Below are positions 24,487 through 31,791 of a DNA stretch of 42,074 nt, in pieces. The notes beneath the pieces are model-generated. The model saw nothing but the letters and a program-made list of their open reading frames with translations, searched no databases and was not told where the DNA came from. The position numbers and the translations under genes are program-made. Location of the stretch: contig NZ_JAKZEW010000037.1 of the NCBI RefSeq assembly GCF_022548875.1, positions 1 to 42,074 of the forward strand. The letters run 5' to 3'. The DNA is from Glycomyces sp. L485. Its GTDB lineage: Bacteria > Actinomycetota > Actinomycetes > Mycobacteriales > Micromonosporaceae. Within the stretch, counting starts at the first letter, position 1; each line of letters begins with the position of its first letter.

Positions 24487-25483
24487 CGGGGCCTCCTTCG
24501 ACGTCGTCGGCCGCTCTCGGGGCCGGCCGGGCAGGCTCACCGAGCTCCCTGAGCGTCTCGGCCAGCTGGTAGAGGCCCGACAGGTCGACCCCTTCGGGCA
24601 GCAGCGCCAGTTCGGCCACGGGGCGGCCGAGCCGCTCCAGTCGGTCCCGGTAGGCGTCGACCGCTTCGATCTCGATCCGGCTCGACGCGTACTCGTCCAG
24701 CAGCGCCGCAACGGTCCGCTCGTCGGCCGGCAGGCCGGTCTTGGCGAGGCCCTCGCGCAGCTGCTCCTCGGTGACGTCCACCGGCTTGGCGCCCACCACC
24801 TCGTTGAGGACTATGCGGCCGACCGGAAGGTCGGCGGCGGCGAGCTCGCGATGGGCGTCGAGCGTCTCCTGCACCGGCATCGCCGCCGGAGTCGTCACCA
24901 GGTGGACCGCGGTGAGCGAGGAGTGCAGCATCCGCGCGACCGACCTGGAGTGCTTGCCGATCGGGCCGGTCTTCGCCAGGCGCCCCGATTCGACGGTGAC
25001 GTTGAGGAACTTGACGATCCGGCCGGTCGGCGGCGCGTCCAAGACCACCGCGTCGTAGGCCATCCGGCCCGCCTCGGTCCTGGAGACGGCCTCCTTGAGC
25101 TTCCCGGTCAGGAGGATGTCGCGCAGCCCCGGCGCGATGGTCGTGGCGAAGTCGATCGCCCCGAACTTGCGCAGCGCCCGCCCGGCCGTGCCGAGCTTGT
25201 AGAACATCGTCAGATAGTCCAGCAGCGCCTCGTCGGCGTCGACGGCCTGCCCGAACACCTCGCCTCCGTCGAGACCAGCGGCCAGGTGCCGCTCGGCGTA
25301 CGGCAGCGGAGGAGCGTCGAACAGCGGTGCGATGCCTTGGCGCCCTTCGACCTCCACCAGCAGGACCCGCCTGCCGGGGCCGGCGAGCGCCAGCGCGAGC
25401 GCGGCGGCCACCGTGGTCTTGCCGGTACCGCCCTTCCCGGTGACGATGTGCAGTCGCGGCAGGGGAGGAGCGGTGGCACTCAT
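24476..25483 (-). CDS. ArsA/Get3-like P-loop ATPase, first of pair (Rv3679-like)
   Basis: The 335-residue protein opens directly into Walker A: LPRLHIVTGKGGTGKTTVAAALALALA (residues about 9-35), followed by LLVEVEGRQGIAPLFDA. The Asp-rich switch is YDAVVLDAPPTGRIVKFLNV. VHLVTTPAAMPVQETLDAHREL and GRIVLNEVVGAKPVD are nucleotide-site blocks seen in Rv3679-type proteins. It ends in a Pro/Ala/Gly-rich tail. The lysine pair in GKGGTGKT marks the intradimer signature Lys of the class. ATG 25481-25483 has TACACT (25491-25496, minus strand) 7 nt upstream, so it is probably leaderless and the first gene of the ATPase pair. The one-TM gene lies 14 nt upstream on the same strand and may still be read through. 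Confidence 0.92.
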   Translation of the reverse strand: MSATAPPLPRLHIVTGKGGTGKTTVAAALALALAGPGRRVLLVEVEGRQGIAPLFDAPPLPYAERHLAAGLDGGEVFGQAVDADEALLDYLTMFYKLGTAGRALRKFGAIDFATTIAPGLRDILLTGKLKEAVSRTEAGRMAYDAVVLDAPPTGRIVKFLNVTVESGRLAKTGPIGKHSRSVARMLHSSLTAVHLVTTPAAMPVQETLDAHRELAAADLPVGRIVLNEVVGAKPVDVTEEQLREGLAKTGLPADERTVAALLDEYASSRIEIEAVDAYRDRLERLGRPVAELALLPEGVDLSGLYQLAETLRELGEPARPAPRAADDVEGGPGGD

Positions 25484-25497
25484 GAACCGGAGTGTAG

Positions 25498-26016
25498 TCA
25501 CCCCCGGGCCATGTCGCACACCAGCCACTGCGGGTCGGAGTCCTCGGCGACGAGCGTGAAAGTCCAGGTGGTGGCCTCGCTGCGGCCGGTGGCGAGTTCG
25601 GCGGTGACGGTGGCGCCGCCGACGGAACGGCCCGTCTCGGTGACGTTCGACCAGTCCAGTCCCGTCCCGTCGTTCGCCTCGGCGAGCCTGTCGGCGGCCC
25701 CGGCGAGGTCCCGGTCGGCCTTCTCCTCGCACAGCCAGCCTCGCGCCGCGTCAGGGTCATGGTCGTCGAGCAGCGCGCCGAGGAACGCCTCGACGGAGCG
25801 TTCGGGCGTGTCGGAGACCTCGGCGACGTTGGCGAACAGGCTCGTCGCCGCGAGGGCGATCGCGCCGACGAACGCGGTCGCCGCGCCGTACGTCAGATAG
25901 GTCCACATCCGGCCCGGCCGCTGCGGCCCGTCTGCGGTGTACGGGCCGGCGGCGCTCTCGGCGCTCGGCTTGGCGGTGACGCTGTCGGGACGCTTCGCGG
26001 TGGTGTCTGGCGACAC
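25498..26016 (-). CDS. Single-pass membrane protein of unknown function
   Basis: The 172-residue product has a cytoplasmic Pro/Lys/Thr-rich N-terminus (1-36), one TM helix (about 37-62: TYLTYGAATAFVGAIALAATSLF) and an outside domain of about 105 residues. The opening SDTPERSVEAFLGALLDDHDPDAARGWLC and the strand-rich end (GGATVTAELAT...TWTFTLVAEDSDPQWLVCDM) look like the NTF2-like/DUF4878 fold of actinobacterial secreted accessory proteins. Two Cys (in WLCEE and LVCDM) could bond. GTG 26014-26016 is chosen because AGGGAG lies 5 nt upstream; an earlier in-frame GTG is at 26043. It sits between DUF4177/RidA and the ATPase pair. I do not recognise a named family. Confidence 0.75.
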   Translation of the reverse strand: MSPDTTAKRPDSVTAKPSAESAAGPYTADGPQRPGRMWTYLTYGAATAFVGAIALAATSLFANVAEVSDTPERSVEAFLGALLDDHDPDAARGWLCEEKADRDLAGAADRLAEANDGTGLDWSNVTETGRSVGGATVTAELATGRSEATTWTFTLVAEDSDPQWLVCDMARG

Positions 26017-26114
26017 GGGTACTCCCTGTGCTGTGCAGTTCACTGTTGGGGAGGCGACGCACTCTGAGCGTAGCGGTGCGGGCCGGGCTAAGCAAGACGC
26101 CGTACTGTGGGCGC

Positions 26115-26273
26115 ATGGAGAAATGGGAGTACTTCACCGCACCGCTGCTGATCCACAACACCAAGCAGATCCTCGACACGTTCGGGGAGGACGGGTGGGA
26201 GCTCGTCACGGTGCTGCCGGGGCAGAACTCGGAGCAGCTCGTCGCATATTTCAAGCGCAAGAAGACGCAGTAG
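26115..26273 (+). CDS. DUF4177 small protein
   Basis: The 52-residue protein MEKWEYFTAPL...ILDTFGEDGWELVTVLPG...AYFKRKK is a full DUF4177 domain: a strand with KWEY, then a helix, then the GWELV strand and a basic end. Function is unknown. A protein of similar size lies at the same place in M. tuberculosis, between the RidA gene and the ATPases. ATG 26115 has TACTGT (26103-26108) and a 6-nt gap, so the message is probably leaderless, and an upstream extension of the frame to 26028 is not used. RidA follows after 45 nt. Confidence 0.85.
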   Translation: MEKWEYFTAPLLIHNTKQILDTFGEDGWELVTVLPGQNSEQLVAYFKRKKTQ

Positions 26274-26318
26274 ACGGCAGGCCGCGTAGCGGCCCTCAAG
26301 CGCGAGAAGGAGCAGTAG

Positions 26319-26801
26319 ATGGCGGATGTTCTAGCGGCGCTGGAGCGCCTCGGACTGTCTTTGCCCGCCGTGGTGCCGCCGGTGGCGGCGTACCAGCCGG
26401 CGGTCAGGGCCGGCGATGTCGTGTACGTCTCGGGGCAGCTGCCGTTCGTCGACGGCGAGCTGGTCGAGACCGGGAAGGTCGGCGCCGAGGTCGACGTCGA
26501 GCGGGCCGGTGAGCTGGCGCGGATCTGCGCGCTGAACGCCATCGCCGCTCTCGGCTCGGTCGCGGACCTGGACGAGGTCGTCCGGATCGTGAAGGTCGGC
26601 GGGTTCGTCGCCTCGGCGCCGGGCTTCACCGGCCAGCCGAAGGTCGTCAACGGCGCCTCGGACCTGTTCGGCGAGGTGTTCGGCGAGGCGGGCCTCCACG
26701 CCCGCAGCGCTGTCGGCGTCGCCGAGCTGCCACTGGGGGCTCCGGTGGAGGTCGACCTGGTCGCGCAGCTCGCCCCCACCGCGAAAGTGGTCCCGGCCTA
26801 A
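26319..26801 (+). CDS. RidA/YjgF-family enamine/imine deaminase-like protein (Rv3678c-like)
   Basis: The 160-residue protein has the chorismate-mutase-like RidA fold: VRAGDVVYVSGQLPFVDGELVETGKVGAEVDVERAGELARICALNAIAAL (about 28-75), then VRIVKVGGFVASAPGFTGQPKVVNGASDLFGEVFGEAGLHARSAVGVAELPLGAPVEVD. The usual Arg before the GVxxLP stretch is kept in HARSAVGVAELP. Length (about 150) and the GGFVASAPGFTGQP block put it in the subgroup near ponA2/whiB4 rather than among canonical 125-residue RidA. AGAAGGAG precedes ATG 26319. The stop overlaps the end of the convergent FAH-like gene by 4 bases. Confidence 0.9.
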   Translation: MADVLAALERLGLSLPAVVPPVAAYQPAVRAGDVVYVSGQLPFVDGELVETGKVGAEVDVERAGELARICALNAIAALGSVADLDEVVRIVKVGGFVASAPGFTGQPKVVNGASDLFGEVFGEAGLHARSAVGVAELPLGAPVEVDLVAQLAPTAKVVPA

Positions 26802-27889
26802 CCGAACGAGGGGATCACGCGGGTGGCGACCTCGCCGAGGGCGATGGTCGTCCCGCGTGGTCCCGGGGCTGTGGCGCAGATCCTGACGACGTCGCCGTTC
26901 TCGAGCCGCCAAGGCGGCGAGGCGGCCTCGCCGGAACCGAAGAGCATGCCGGGGCGCAGGACCGAGCCGTTGGCGGTGAGCTGCGCGAGCTGCTGCGCCG
27001 GGGTCCAGTAGGCTTCGCCGAAGCGCGCTCCGGCGACGGAGACGCCGTTGACCTCGATGGACAGACGCAGGTCGAAGCCGTACCGGTCGGACTCCTTGAG
27101 GTAGGAGGCGACGTCGGCGTCCTGCGCGGGCGCGGCGGTGCGGGCGGCGCTGAGCGCGTCGATCGGGGTGACCCAGGCACTCATCGAGGTGGCGAACGAC
27201 TTGGACGTGAACGGGCCGAGCGCGTCGTTTTCGAACTCGGCGAAGTCGCGGGCGGTCCAGTCGTTGAGCAGGACGGCGCCGAAGACGTGGTCCTCGAACG
27301 CGTCCGGGGTCACCGGCCGGCCGAACTGGGATTCGCCGCCGACGATGAACCCGACCTCCGCCTCGATGTCGAGAGCCCGAGTGGGCCCGAAGACGACCTC
27401 GCCGAGGTCGCCGCGGCGGTGCCCGGCGGGGCGCACCAGATCCATCCCCGAGGGCATGACCGTGGAGGCGCGGCCGCCCGACCCGCGCGGATGCCAGCGC
27501 CCGCCGCGGGGAACGCGCGCGGTGAAGTCGACGAAGTCGGTCACCAGCAGTGGCGCGTGCATTTCGACCTCCGCCACCGGCGTGAGCCACAGGCTCGCCG
27601 CGCTTTCAAGGCTCGGCTCGGTGAGTGCCTCCTGGACCTGCCTGCGCACCTGCGTCCAGGCTTCGCGGCCGAGCGTGAGCAGCCGGTTGAGCGCCGGGTC
27701 GCGCAGCGCGGTGCAGGCGGCGCACGTCTGGCAGTCGCCGGAGAGCACGGCCTTGTGCAAGTCGAGGACCTGGTCGGCGATGCGGACCCCGATGCGCGGC
27801 ACGGGCTCCTCGGCGGTCGAGAAGACCCCGTAGGGGAGATTGTGGATGTTGTACGGGCTCGCGTCGGCCCCGGGCACCCAGCAGTTCAC
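26798..27889 (-). CDS. Fumarylacetoacetase-like hydrolase, shortened and missing the catalytic His block
   Basis: The 363-residue protein begins like FAH (CWVPGADASPYNIHNLPYGVFS; IGVRIADQVLDL). It has the C-terminal FAH fold with metal ligands recognisable: Asp in VTDFVDF, two Glu in ALDIEAEVGFIVG, Asp in LLNDWTARD and Lys in GPFTSKSFATSMSAWV. True FAH (about 410-430 residues) has DYTDFYxSRxHATNVG...YHGRASS. Here the part after DF is cut to ARVPRGGRWHPRGSGGRASTV, so the catalytic His and about 15-20 residues are gone. Fumarylacetoacetate hydrolysis is therefore doubtful; it may be a decarboxylase- or pyruvylase-like variant. GTG 27887-27889 follows GGAGGA. It lies 58 nt downstream of the TPR gene and may be the last gene of the carD operon. 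Confidence 0.8.
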   Translation of the reverse strand: MNCWVPGADASPYNIHNLPYGVFSTAEEPVPRIGVRIADQVLDLHKAVLSGDCQTCAACTALRDPALNRLLTLGREAWTQVRRQVQEALTEPSLESAASLWLTPVAEVEMHAPLLVTDFVDFTARVPRGGRWHPRGSGGRASTVMPSGMDLVRPAGHRRGDLGEVVFGPTRALDIEAEVGFIVGGESQFGRPVTPDAFEDHVFGAVLLNDWTARDFAEFENDALGPFTSKSFATSMSAWVTPIDALSAARTAAPAQDADVASYLKESDRYGFDLRLSIEVNGVSVAGARFGEAYWTPAQQLAQLTANGSVLRPGMLFGSGEAASPPWRLENGDVVRICATAPGPRGTTIALGEVATRVIPSFG

Positions 27890-27947
27890 GTCGTTCCTCC
27901 GTCGTCAGACAACCTTGTGGAGGCTTAACGACGGCGGGCCCGCGAAG

Positions 27948-28772
27948 TCACTCGGCGCGACGGTGCCGACGCAGAACTGTGAACCATCCCACCCAGCACG
28001 CGACGGCGGCGACGGCGAAGAACGCCCGCACGCCGACGCCGATCTCGGTACCGAGCAGCGCGGGGAGGGCGAATGCGATGGCGAGGCCGAGCAGGGCCGA
28101 CCGGCCCAGGGCACCGCGGAAGAACCCGGGCCCGTAGATCTTGTTCCGCCAGGCGGGGTCGCCCGGGGAGGCGTCGACGAAGGCGGGAGCCGTGCGCCTG
28201 GCCTCGGGAGGAAGCCTTCCGGTGTCCGGCTCGGCGCTCTCGGGCCCGAGTTCGGTGGCGGCGCGGCGGGAGCGCTTGGCGAGGTCGCCCATGTCGAGGC
28301 TTTCGGCGACCGCGGCGAGCGCCAGGTGGGTCCGCGGTTGTTCGGGGGCGAGGTTCACGGCGTTCCACGCCGCGTCCAGAGCGGGTTGGGCCGCGCCGGC
28401 TCGGCGGCTGATGAGCGCGTAGTGGATGTGGAGGAGCCAGCTGCGACGGTCGAGGTCGAGCAGGCTCGCGGCGGCCTGGAGGGCCTCGTCGCGGCGCTCG
28501 GCGTCGGCCAGGGCGTAACCGCGGACGACCATGGCGCGGCGGTGCTGCGGGTCCTGGGAGAGGGCCGCGCCGGCGTAGACCAGGGCCTGGTCGGGGTCCA
28601 ACTGGGCGAGCGCGATGACGCCGGCCATGGTGTTGGCGTTGGGGCTGAACGGGTCGATGCGCAGTGCCGCTTCGACTTCGGCGCGGGCGTCCGGGAGGCG
28701 ATCGAGGTCGTACATGAGCTCGGCGCGCTTGAGATGCTCGGCGACCGTGCGCCGGGTGGGGTCTGAGTCCAT
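27948..28772 (-). CDS. TPR-repeat membrane protein
   Basis: The 274-residue protein has about four TPR-like helical pairs (residues 10-165; for example LKRAELMYDLDRLPDARAEVEAALRIDPFSPNA and ALSQDPQHRRAMVVRGYALADAERRDEALQAAASLL). A Pro-rich linker (175-205) and two hydrophobic segments near the end (about 220-262: LLGLAIAFALPALLG; GVGVRAFFAVAAVACWVGWFTVL) follow, then a basic RRHRR tail. TPRs are thus cytoplasmic, anchored by the C-terminus, and presumably bind another protein. It starts 21 nt after ispF in the carD operon. The function is not known. Confidence 0.8.
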   Translation of the reverse strand: MDSDPTRRTVAEHLKRAELMYDLDRLPDARAEVEAALRIDPFSPNANTMAGVIALAQLDPDQALVYAGAALSQDPQHRRAMVVRGYALADAERRDEALQAAASLLDLDRRSWLLHIHYALISRRAGAAQPALDAAWNAVNLAPEQPRTHLALAAVAESLDMGDLAKRSRRAATELGPESAEPDTGRLPPEARRTAPAFVDASPGDPAWRNKIYGPGFFRGALGRSALLGLAIAFALPALLGTEIGVGVRAFFAVAAVACWVGWFTVLRRHRRAE

Positions 28773-28793
28773 GAACCTACTCCCGAATGGGAA

Positions 28794-29279
28794 TCAACGC
28801 TTGTACAGCAACGCTACCGCGGTCGCGGCAAGCCCCTCGCCGCGTCCGGTGAAGCCGAGGCCGTCGGTGGTGGTCGCCGACAGTCGGACGGGAGCGTCGA
28901 TCGCATTCGACAGGGCGGCTTCGGCCTCGGCGCGGCGCGGCGCGATCTTGGGACGGGAGCCGATGATCTGGACGGAGACGTTGCCGACCGACCAGCCCGT
29001 CGCGCGGACGCGGCGGGCGGTCTCCGCCAAGAGCGCGACACCCGAGGCGCCGGCCCATTCGGGGCGGGAGGTACCGAAATTCCCGCCCAGGTCGCCGAGC
29101 CCGGCAGCCGAAAGCAGCGCGTCGCACACGGCGTGTGCGGCGGCGTCGCCGTCGGAGTGCCCGGCCAGGCCGGGGCTGCCCGGCCATTCGAGGCAGGCGA
29201 GACGGCACGGCTGATCGGGATCGAAGCGATGCACGTCGCTGCCGTGCCCGACGACCACGGACGGAAATTCGAAATTCAC
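28794..29279 (-). CDS. ispF: 2-C-methyl-D-erythritol 2,4-cyclodiphosphate synthase
   Basis: The 161-residue MEP-pathway enzyme makes MEcPP for isoprenoids. The metal triad is in GSDVHRF (Asp15, His17) and [20 protein letters not shown] (His49). [18 protein letters not shown] and [18 protein letters not shown] are the other family signatures. GTG 29277-29279 is the only start that keeps the first strand; it lacks a clear ribosome site but lies 29 nt after carD, so coupling is plausible. In M. tuberculosis and many actinobacteria the order is carD-ispD-ispF. Here ispD (the cytidylyltransferase) is absent, so it must be elsewhere. Confidence 0.95.
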   Translation of the reverse strand: MNFEFPSVVVGHGSDVHRFDPDQPCRLACLEWPGSPGLAGHSDGDAAAHAVCDALLSAAGLGDLGGNFGTSRPEWAGASGVALLAETARRVRATGWSVGNVSVQIIGSRPKIAPRRAEAEAALSNAIDAPVRLSATTTDGLGFTGRGEGLAATAVALLYKR

Positions 29280-29308
29280 TCTTGTCGAATCGCTGTTCGA
29301 GCCGGAGG

Positions 29309-29806
29309 CTACTTGACCGGAGCCTCCGAGAGCAGGACCTTGTCGAGGACGTTCTCTGCTTCGTCCTTGACGCAGTCCTCGGCCAGCGCGATCTCTCCTA
29401 CGAGGATCTCGCGGGCCTTCGAGAGCATCCGCTTCTCGCCGGCCGACAGGCCGCGCTCCCTGTCTCGACGCCACAGGTCGCGGACGACCTCGGCTATCTT
29501 GAGGGGGGAACCGGAGGCGAGCTTCTCGACATTGGCCTTGTAACGCCGCGACCAGTTGGTCGGCTCCTCGGTGTGAGGGGCGCGCAGCACGTCGAACACC
29601 TCACTGAGGCCCTCGGCGCCGACGACTTCTCGGACGCCGACCAGTTCGACGTTCTTTGCCGGAACCTTGACCGTGAGGTCACCCTGCTCGACGCGCAGCA
29701 CCAGGTATTCCTGTTCAATACCACCGATGACGCGAGTCTCAACAGCTTCAACGAGTGCGGCCCCGTGGTGGGGGTAGACAACGGTCTCGCCGACACTAAA
29801 ACCCAT
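29309..29806 (-). CDS. carD: CarD-family RNA polymerase-binding transcription factor
   Basis: The 165-residue protein has an N-terminal RNAP-interacting domain ([36 protein letters not shown], Tudor-like) and a helical DNA-binding domain with the conserved Trp in [19 protein letters not shown] (family NWSRRxRAN, about 84-102) and [21 protein letters not shown]. It stabilises open promoter complexes, notably at rRNA promoters, in mycobacteria. ATG 29804-29806 begins the family MxFxVGxxVVYP. It heads an operon with ispF and the TPR gene and is divergent from an LpqE-like gene. A possible promoter on the minus strand is TTGAAC (29853-29858), 18-nt spacer, TAGACA (29829-29834). Confidence 0.96.
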   Translation of the reverse strand: MGFSVGETVVYPHHGAALVEAVETRVIGGIEQEYLVLRVEQGDLTVKVPAKNVELVGVREVVGAEGLSEVFDVLRAPHTEEPTNWSRRYKANVEKLASGSPLKIAEVVRDLWRRDRERGLSAGEKRMLSKAREILVGEIALAEDCVKDEAENVLDKVLLSEAPVK

Positions 29807-30136
29807 AGGATCGAAACCCCTTTCGCTGTGTCTAGCCTAACACGTCATCGGGGTTCAACCCGACAGCGGATCGCCATGAATTCCCTGGTCAATTGGTATG
29901 TGACTGATTACTCTACGGCACCTTGGGCTCTGGGCGCGCATTAGCGGGAGACAAATGAGGCGTGCGTCGCTCGCCCGGACCGGGCGCCATTCGCCGGCAC
30001 GGCGGTATGCGAACCGCCCCGTCCGCGACCGGAGGTGAGACCCACTCCTCGGCTCGTGGCAGGCCTGCTCCTCGCCGGGCGACCGGTCGTCTACGCTGTC
30101 CGTCAGCATGCCTGTAGGACTCAGGGAGGACCACCA

Positions 30137-30916
30137 GTGGCCAGGGGAATCAGCACGGCGACCTTCGCCCGCCGCGCCGCAGCGCTCGCGCTCGCGGCCG
30201 CCGCGGCTACCGGGCTGTCGGCCTGCAGCGCGGGTCAGGTGACCCAGACTGACACCAAGCAGACGGCGATCGCCGGAATCAACGTCGACCAGGGAGATCT
30301 GGCCCTGCGCGACCTCCAGGTCGAGTTCGGGTCCCCCGAGGGCTACGCGGCCGGCGACGACGCCCCGCTGCGCGTGTGGATCTCCAACGAGGGCACCGGG
30401 GCCGTGAGCCTCATCGGCGTCCGGACCGACGTCGCCGGAGACGTCGACCTCACCACCGCCGACGCCGAGACGCCCTCCGATGAGGAGACCGAGGCTCCCT
30501 CCGAAGACGAGGCGACCAGCGAGGCTCCCGCCGAGGACCAGGCGACCACCGACGGAGAAGGCGAGGACGCCACCGAGGAGCCCGTCGGCGGCGCAGGCGC
30601 CGAAGCGACCGACGAGCCCGCGGACGAGCCGACCGAAGCACTCGACGACGAGGGCACCCTGGGCGCCCCGAACGAGTTCGCCGTCGGGCCGGTCGAGATC
30701 GCACCCGCCGGGTACGTCCGGCTCGACATCGCCTCCGACACCGGCGAGTACCTGCTCCTCCAAGACCTGACCGAGCCGCTGCGCCCGGGCCAGAGCATCG
30801 AGGTGACCTTCCTGTTCGACAACGGCGAGGAGATCACCGTCGACCTCCCGGTCGGACAGGAGCTCGAACGGAGCGTCGACCCCGACTACGAAGAGCACCC
30901 CGGCGTCGGGCACTAG
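30137..30916 (+). CDS. LpqE-like lipoprotein with an acidic insert
   Basis: The 259-residue exported lipoprotein has Arg12-Arg13, a long Ala/Leu core and lipobox LSAC (Cys30). The mature part starts QTAIAGINVDQGDLALRDLQVEF, then PLRVWISNEGTGAVSLIGV. It resumes at VGPVEIAPAGYVRLDI..LLLQDLTEPLRPGQSIEVTFLFDNGEEITVDLPV, the PCu(A)C-like fold of LpqE. Between residues about 108 and 173 is a Glu/Asp/Ala/Thr/Pro-rich, presumably disordered, stretch placed inside the domain. M. tuberculosis lpqE is likewise divergent from carD, which supports the assignment. GTG 30137 follows AGGGAGGA. Copper or metal chaperone function is inferred from the fold only; the usual Met/His copper ligands are not evident. 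Confidence 0.8.
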   Translation: MARGISTATFARRAAALALAAAAATGLSACSAGQVTQTDTKQTAIAGINVDQGDLALRDLQVEFGSPEGYAAGDDAPLRVWISNEGTGAVSLIGVRTDVAGDVDLTTADAETPSDEETEAPSEDEATSEAPAEDQATTDGEGEDATEEPVGGAGAEATDEPADEPTEALDDEGTLGAPNEFAVGPVEIAPAGYVRLDIASDTGEYLLLQDLTEPLRPGQSIEVTFLFDNGEEITVDLPVGQELERSVDPDYEEHPGVGH

Positions 30917-30939
30917 ACCCAGACCCGCACCGAGCATCC

Positions 30940-30976
30940 GAGGCCCCGCCTCCGCACCGCGCGGAGACGGGGCCTC
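30940..30976. terminator. Terminator between the lipoprotein and exonuclease genes
   Basis: gaggccccg..ctccgc (30940-30955) pairs with gcggag..cggggcctc (30961-30976) with one mismatch and a 5-nt loop. TTT follows on the + strand. Confidence 0.8.
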
Positions 30977-30980
30977 TTTG

Positions 30981-31691
30981 CTACCGCGCCAGCGGCCACC
31001 GCCGCTCGACCGTCTCGTCCCGGCCCTTGCCGCGGAAGTACGCCTCCAGCGACGCGGCGTCCTCAGCGTGCCACCGCACCTGCGCCTCGTGCAGCTCCCG
31101 CGGCTCCATCGCCCCGACCTCGGGGTAGCGCGCGCCGATGACCCGCGCCAGCGCCACCGTGGCCGACGCGTCACCCGCCGCCGAATGCGCACCGTCCAAC
31201 ACCACCCCGTAGTGCTCCGCGGTGGCCCCGAGCGTCCGCTTGCCCCTGCGGAAGCGGTCCACGCGCTTGTCGAGCACAGCCGGGTCGAGCACCGTCATCC
31301 GGCCCCAGTCGGGCGCGGCGATCGAGTACCGGTCGAGCTCGCACGCCAGCATCGTCAGATCGAACCCCGCCCGGAACGCCACCACCGGGGTACCCGACTC
31401 GACCGCCGCAGCCAGGCCCGCCGCGATCGCACCGAGCGCCTTCGCCGGCGCCTCGCCCTCGGCCCGCACCTTCTCGTCGGTGATGCCGTGGACACGCGAG
31501 GCGCCCGGCGGGATCGGCACCCCAGGGTCGATCAGCCACGTCTCGCCCCGCCACGCGAGCGGCGGCTCTCCCGGGCCGACCGGATCGACCGAGACGAGCG
31601 CGGCCTGCACGATCCTGTCGACCTGGCACACCACGCCCGTGGTCTCGGTGTCGAACCCCAAAAGCGGGCCATCATACCATTTCTCGCTCAT
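30981..31691 (-). CDS. DnaQ-like DEDDh 3'-5' exonuclease
   Basis: The 236-residue protein has ExoI LLGFDTETTGV (Asp/Glu metal pair, residues 11-20). PPGASRVHGITDEKV is typical of DnaQ relatives. ExoII is VVAFRAGFDLTML, with Arg where hNxxFD has Asn, and ExoIII HSAAGDASATVALA keeps the His-Asp pair. It lacks a polymerase-binding region, so it is a stand-alone proofreading or repair-type exonuclease rather than a replicase epsilon subunit. ATG 31689-31691 has TAAGGT (31698-31703, minus strand) 6 nt upstream, indicating a leaderless message. It is divergent from the second AGCS gene. Confidence 0.88.
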   Translation of the reverse strand: MSEKWYDGPLLGFDTETTGVVCQVDRIVQAALVSVDPVGPGEPPLAWRGETWLIDPGVPIPPGASRVHGITDEKVRAEGEAPAKALGAIAAGLAAAVESGTPVVAFRAGFDLTMLACELDRYSIAAPDWGRMTVLDPAVLDKRVDRFRRGKRTLGATAEHYGVVLDGAHSAAGDASATVALARVIGARYPEVGAMEPRELHEAQVRWHAEDAASLEAYFRGKGRDETVERRWPLAR

Positions 31692-31738
31692 GACGACACC
31701 TTAACGGCTGCCCATGACAAACCTCCGATATGCTCAGC

Positions 31739-31765
31739 CCGCGCGATCGCGCGGCCCCCTATATA
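31739..31765 (+). promoter_or_regulatory. Palindrome plus TATATA -10 of the second symporter gene
   Basis: ccgcgcgatcgcgcgg (31739-31754) is a perfect 16-bp palindrome containing GCGATCGC. TATATA (31760-31765) follows after 5 bases and would start transcription near 31772. The palindrome would cover the spacer and part of the -35 zone, as an operator does. No -35 consensus is visible, which suggests activator dependence or an extended -10. Confidence 0.5.
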
Positions 31766-31791
31766 CCCTTTTGTCTTCCCCTGGAGGAACA

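Noticed and set aside
24476-25483. Arsenite-efflux ATPase assignment for the ArsA-like pair
   Set aside because: No arsenite Cys triad and no arsB, arsR or arsD nearby; the neighbourhood matches the Rv3679/Rv3680 type.
31714-31791. ATG 31714 start for the second symporter
   Set aside because: It lies upstream of the TATATA promoter candidate, and the added residues have no family match; TTG 31792 follows GGAGG.
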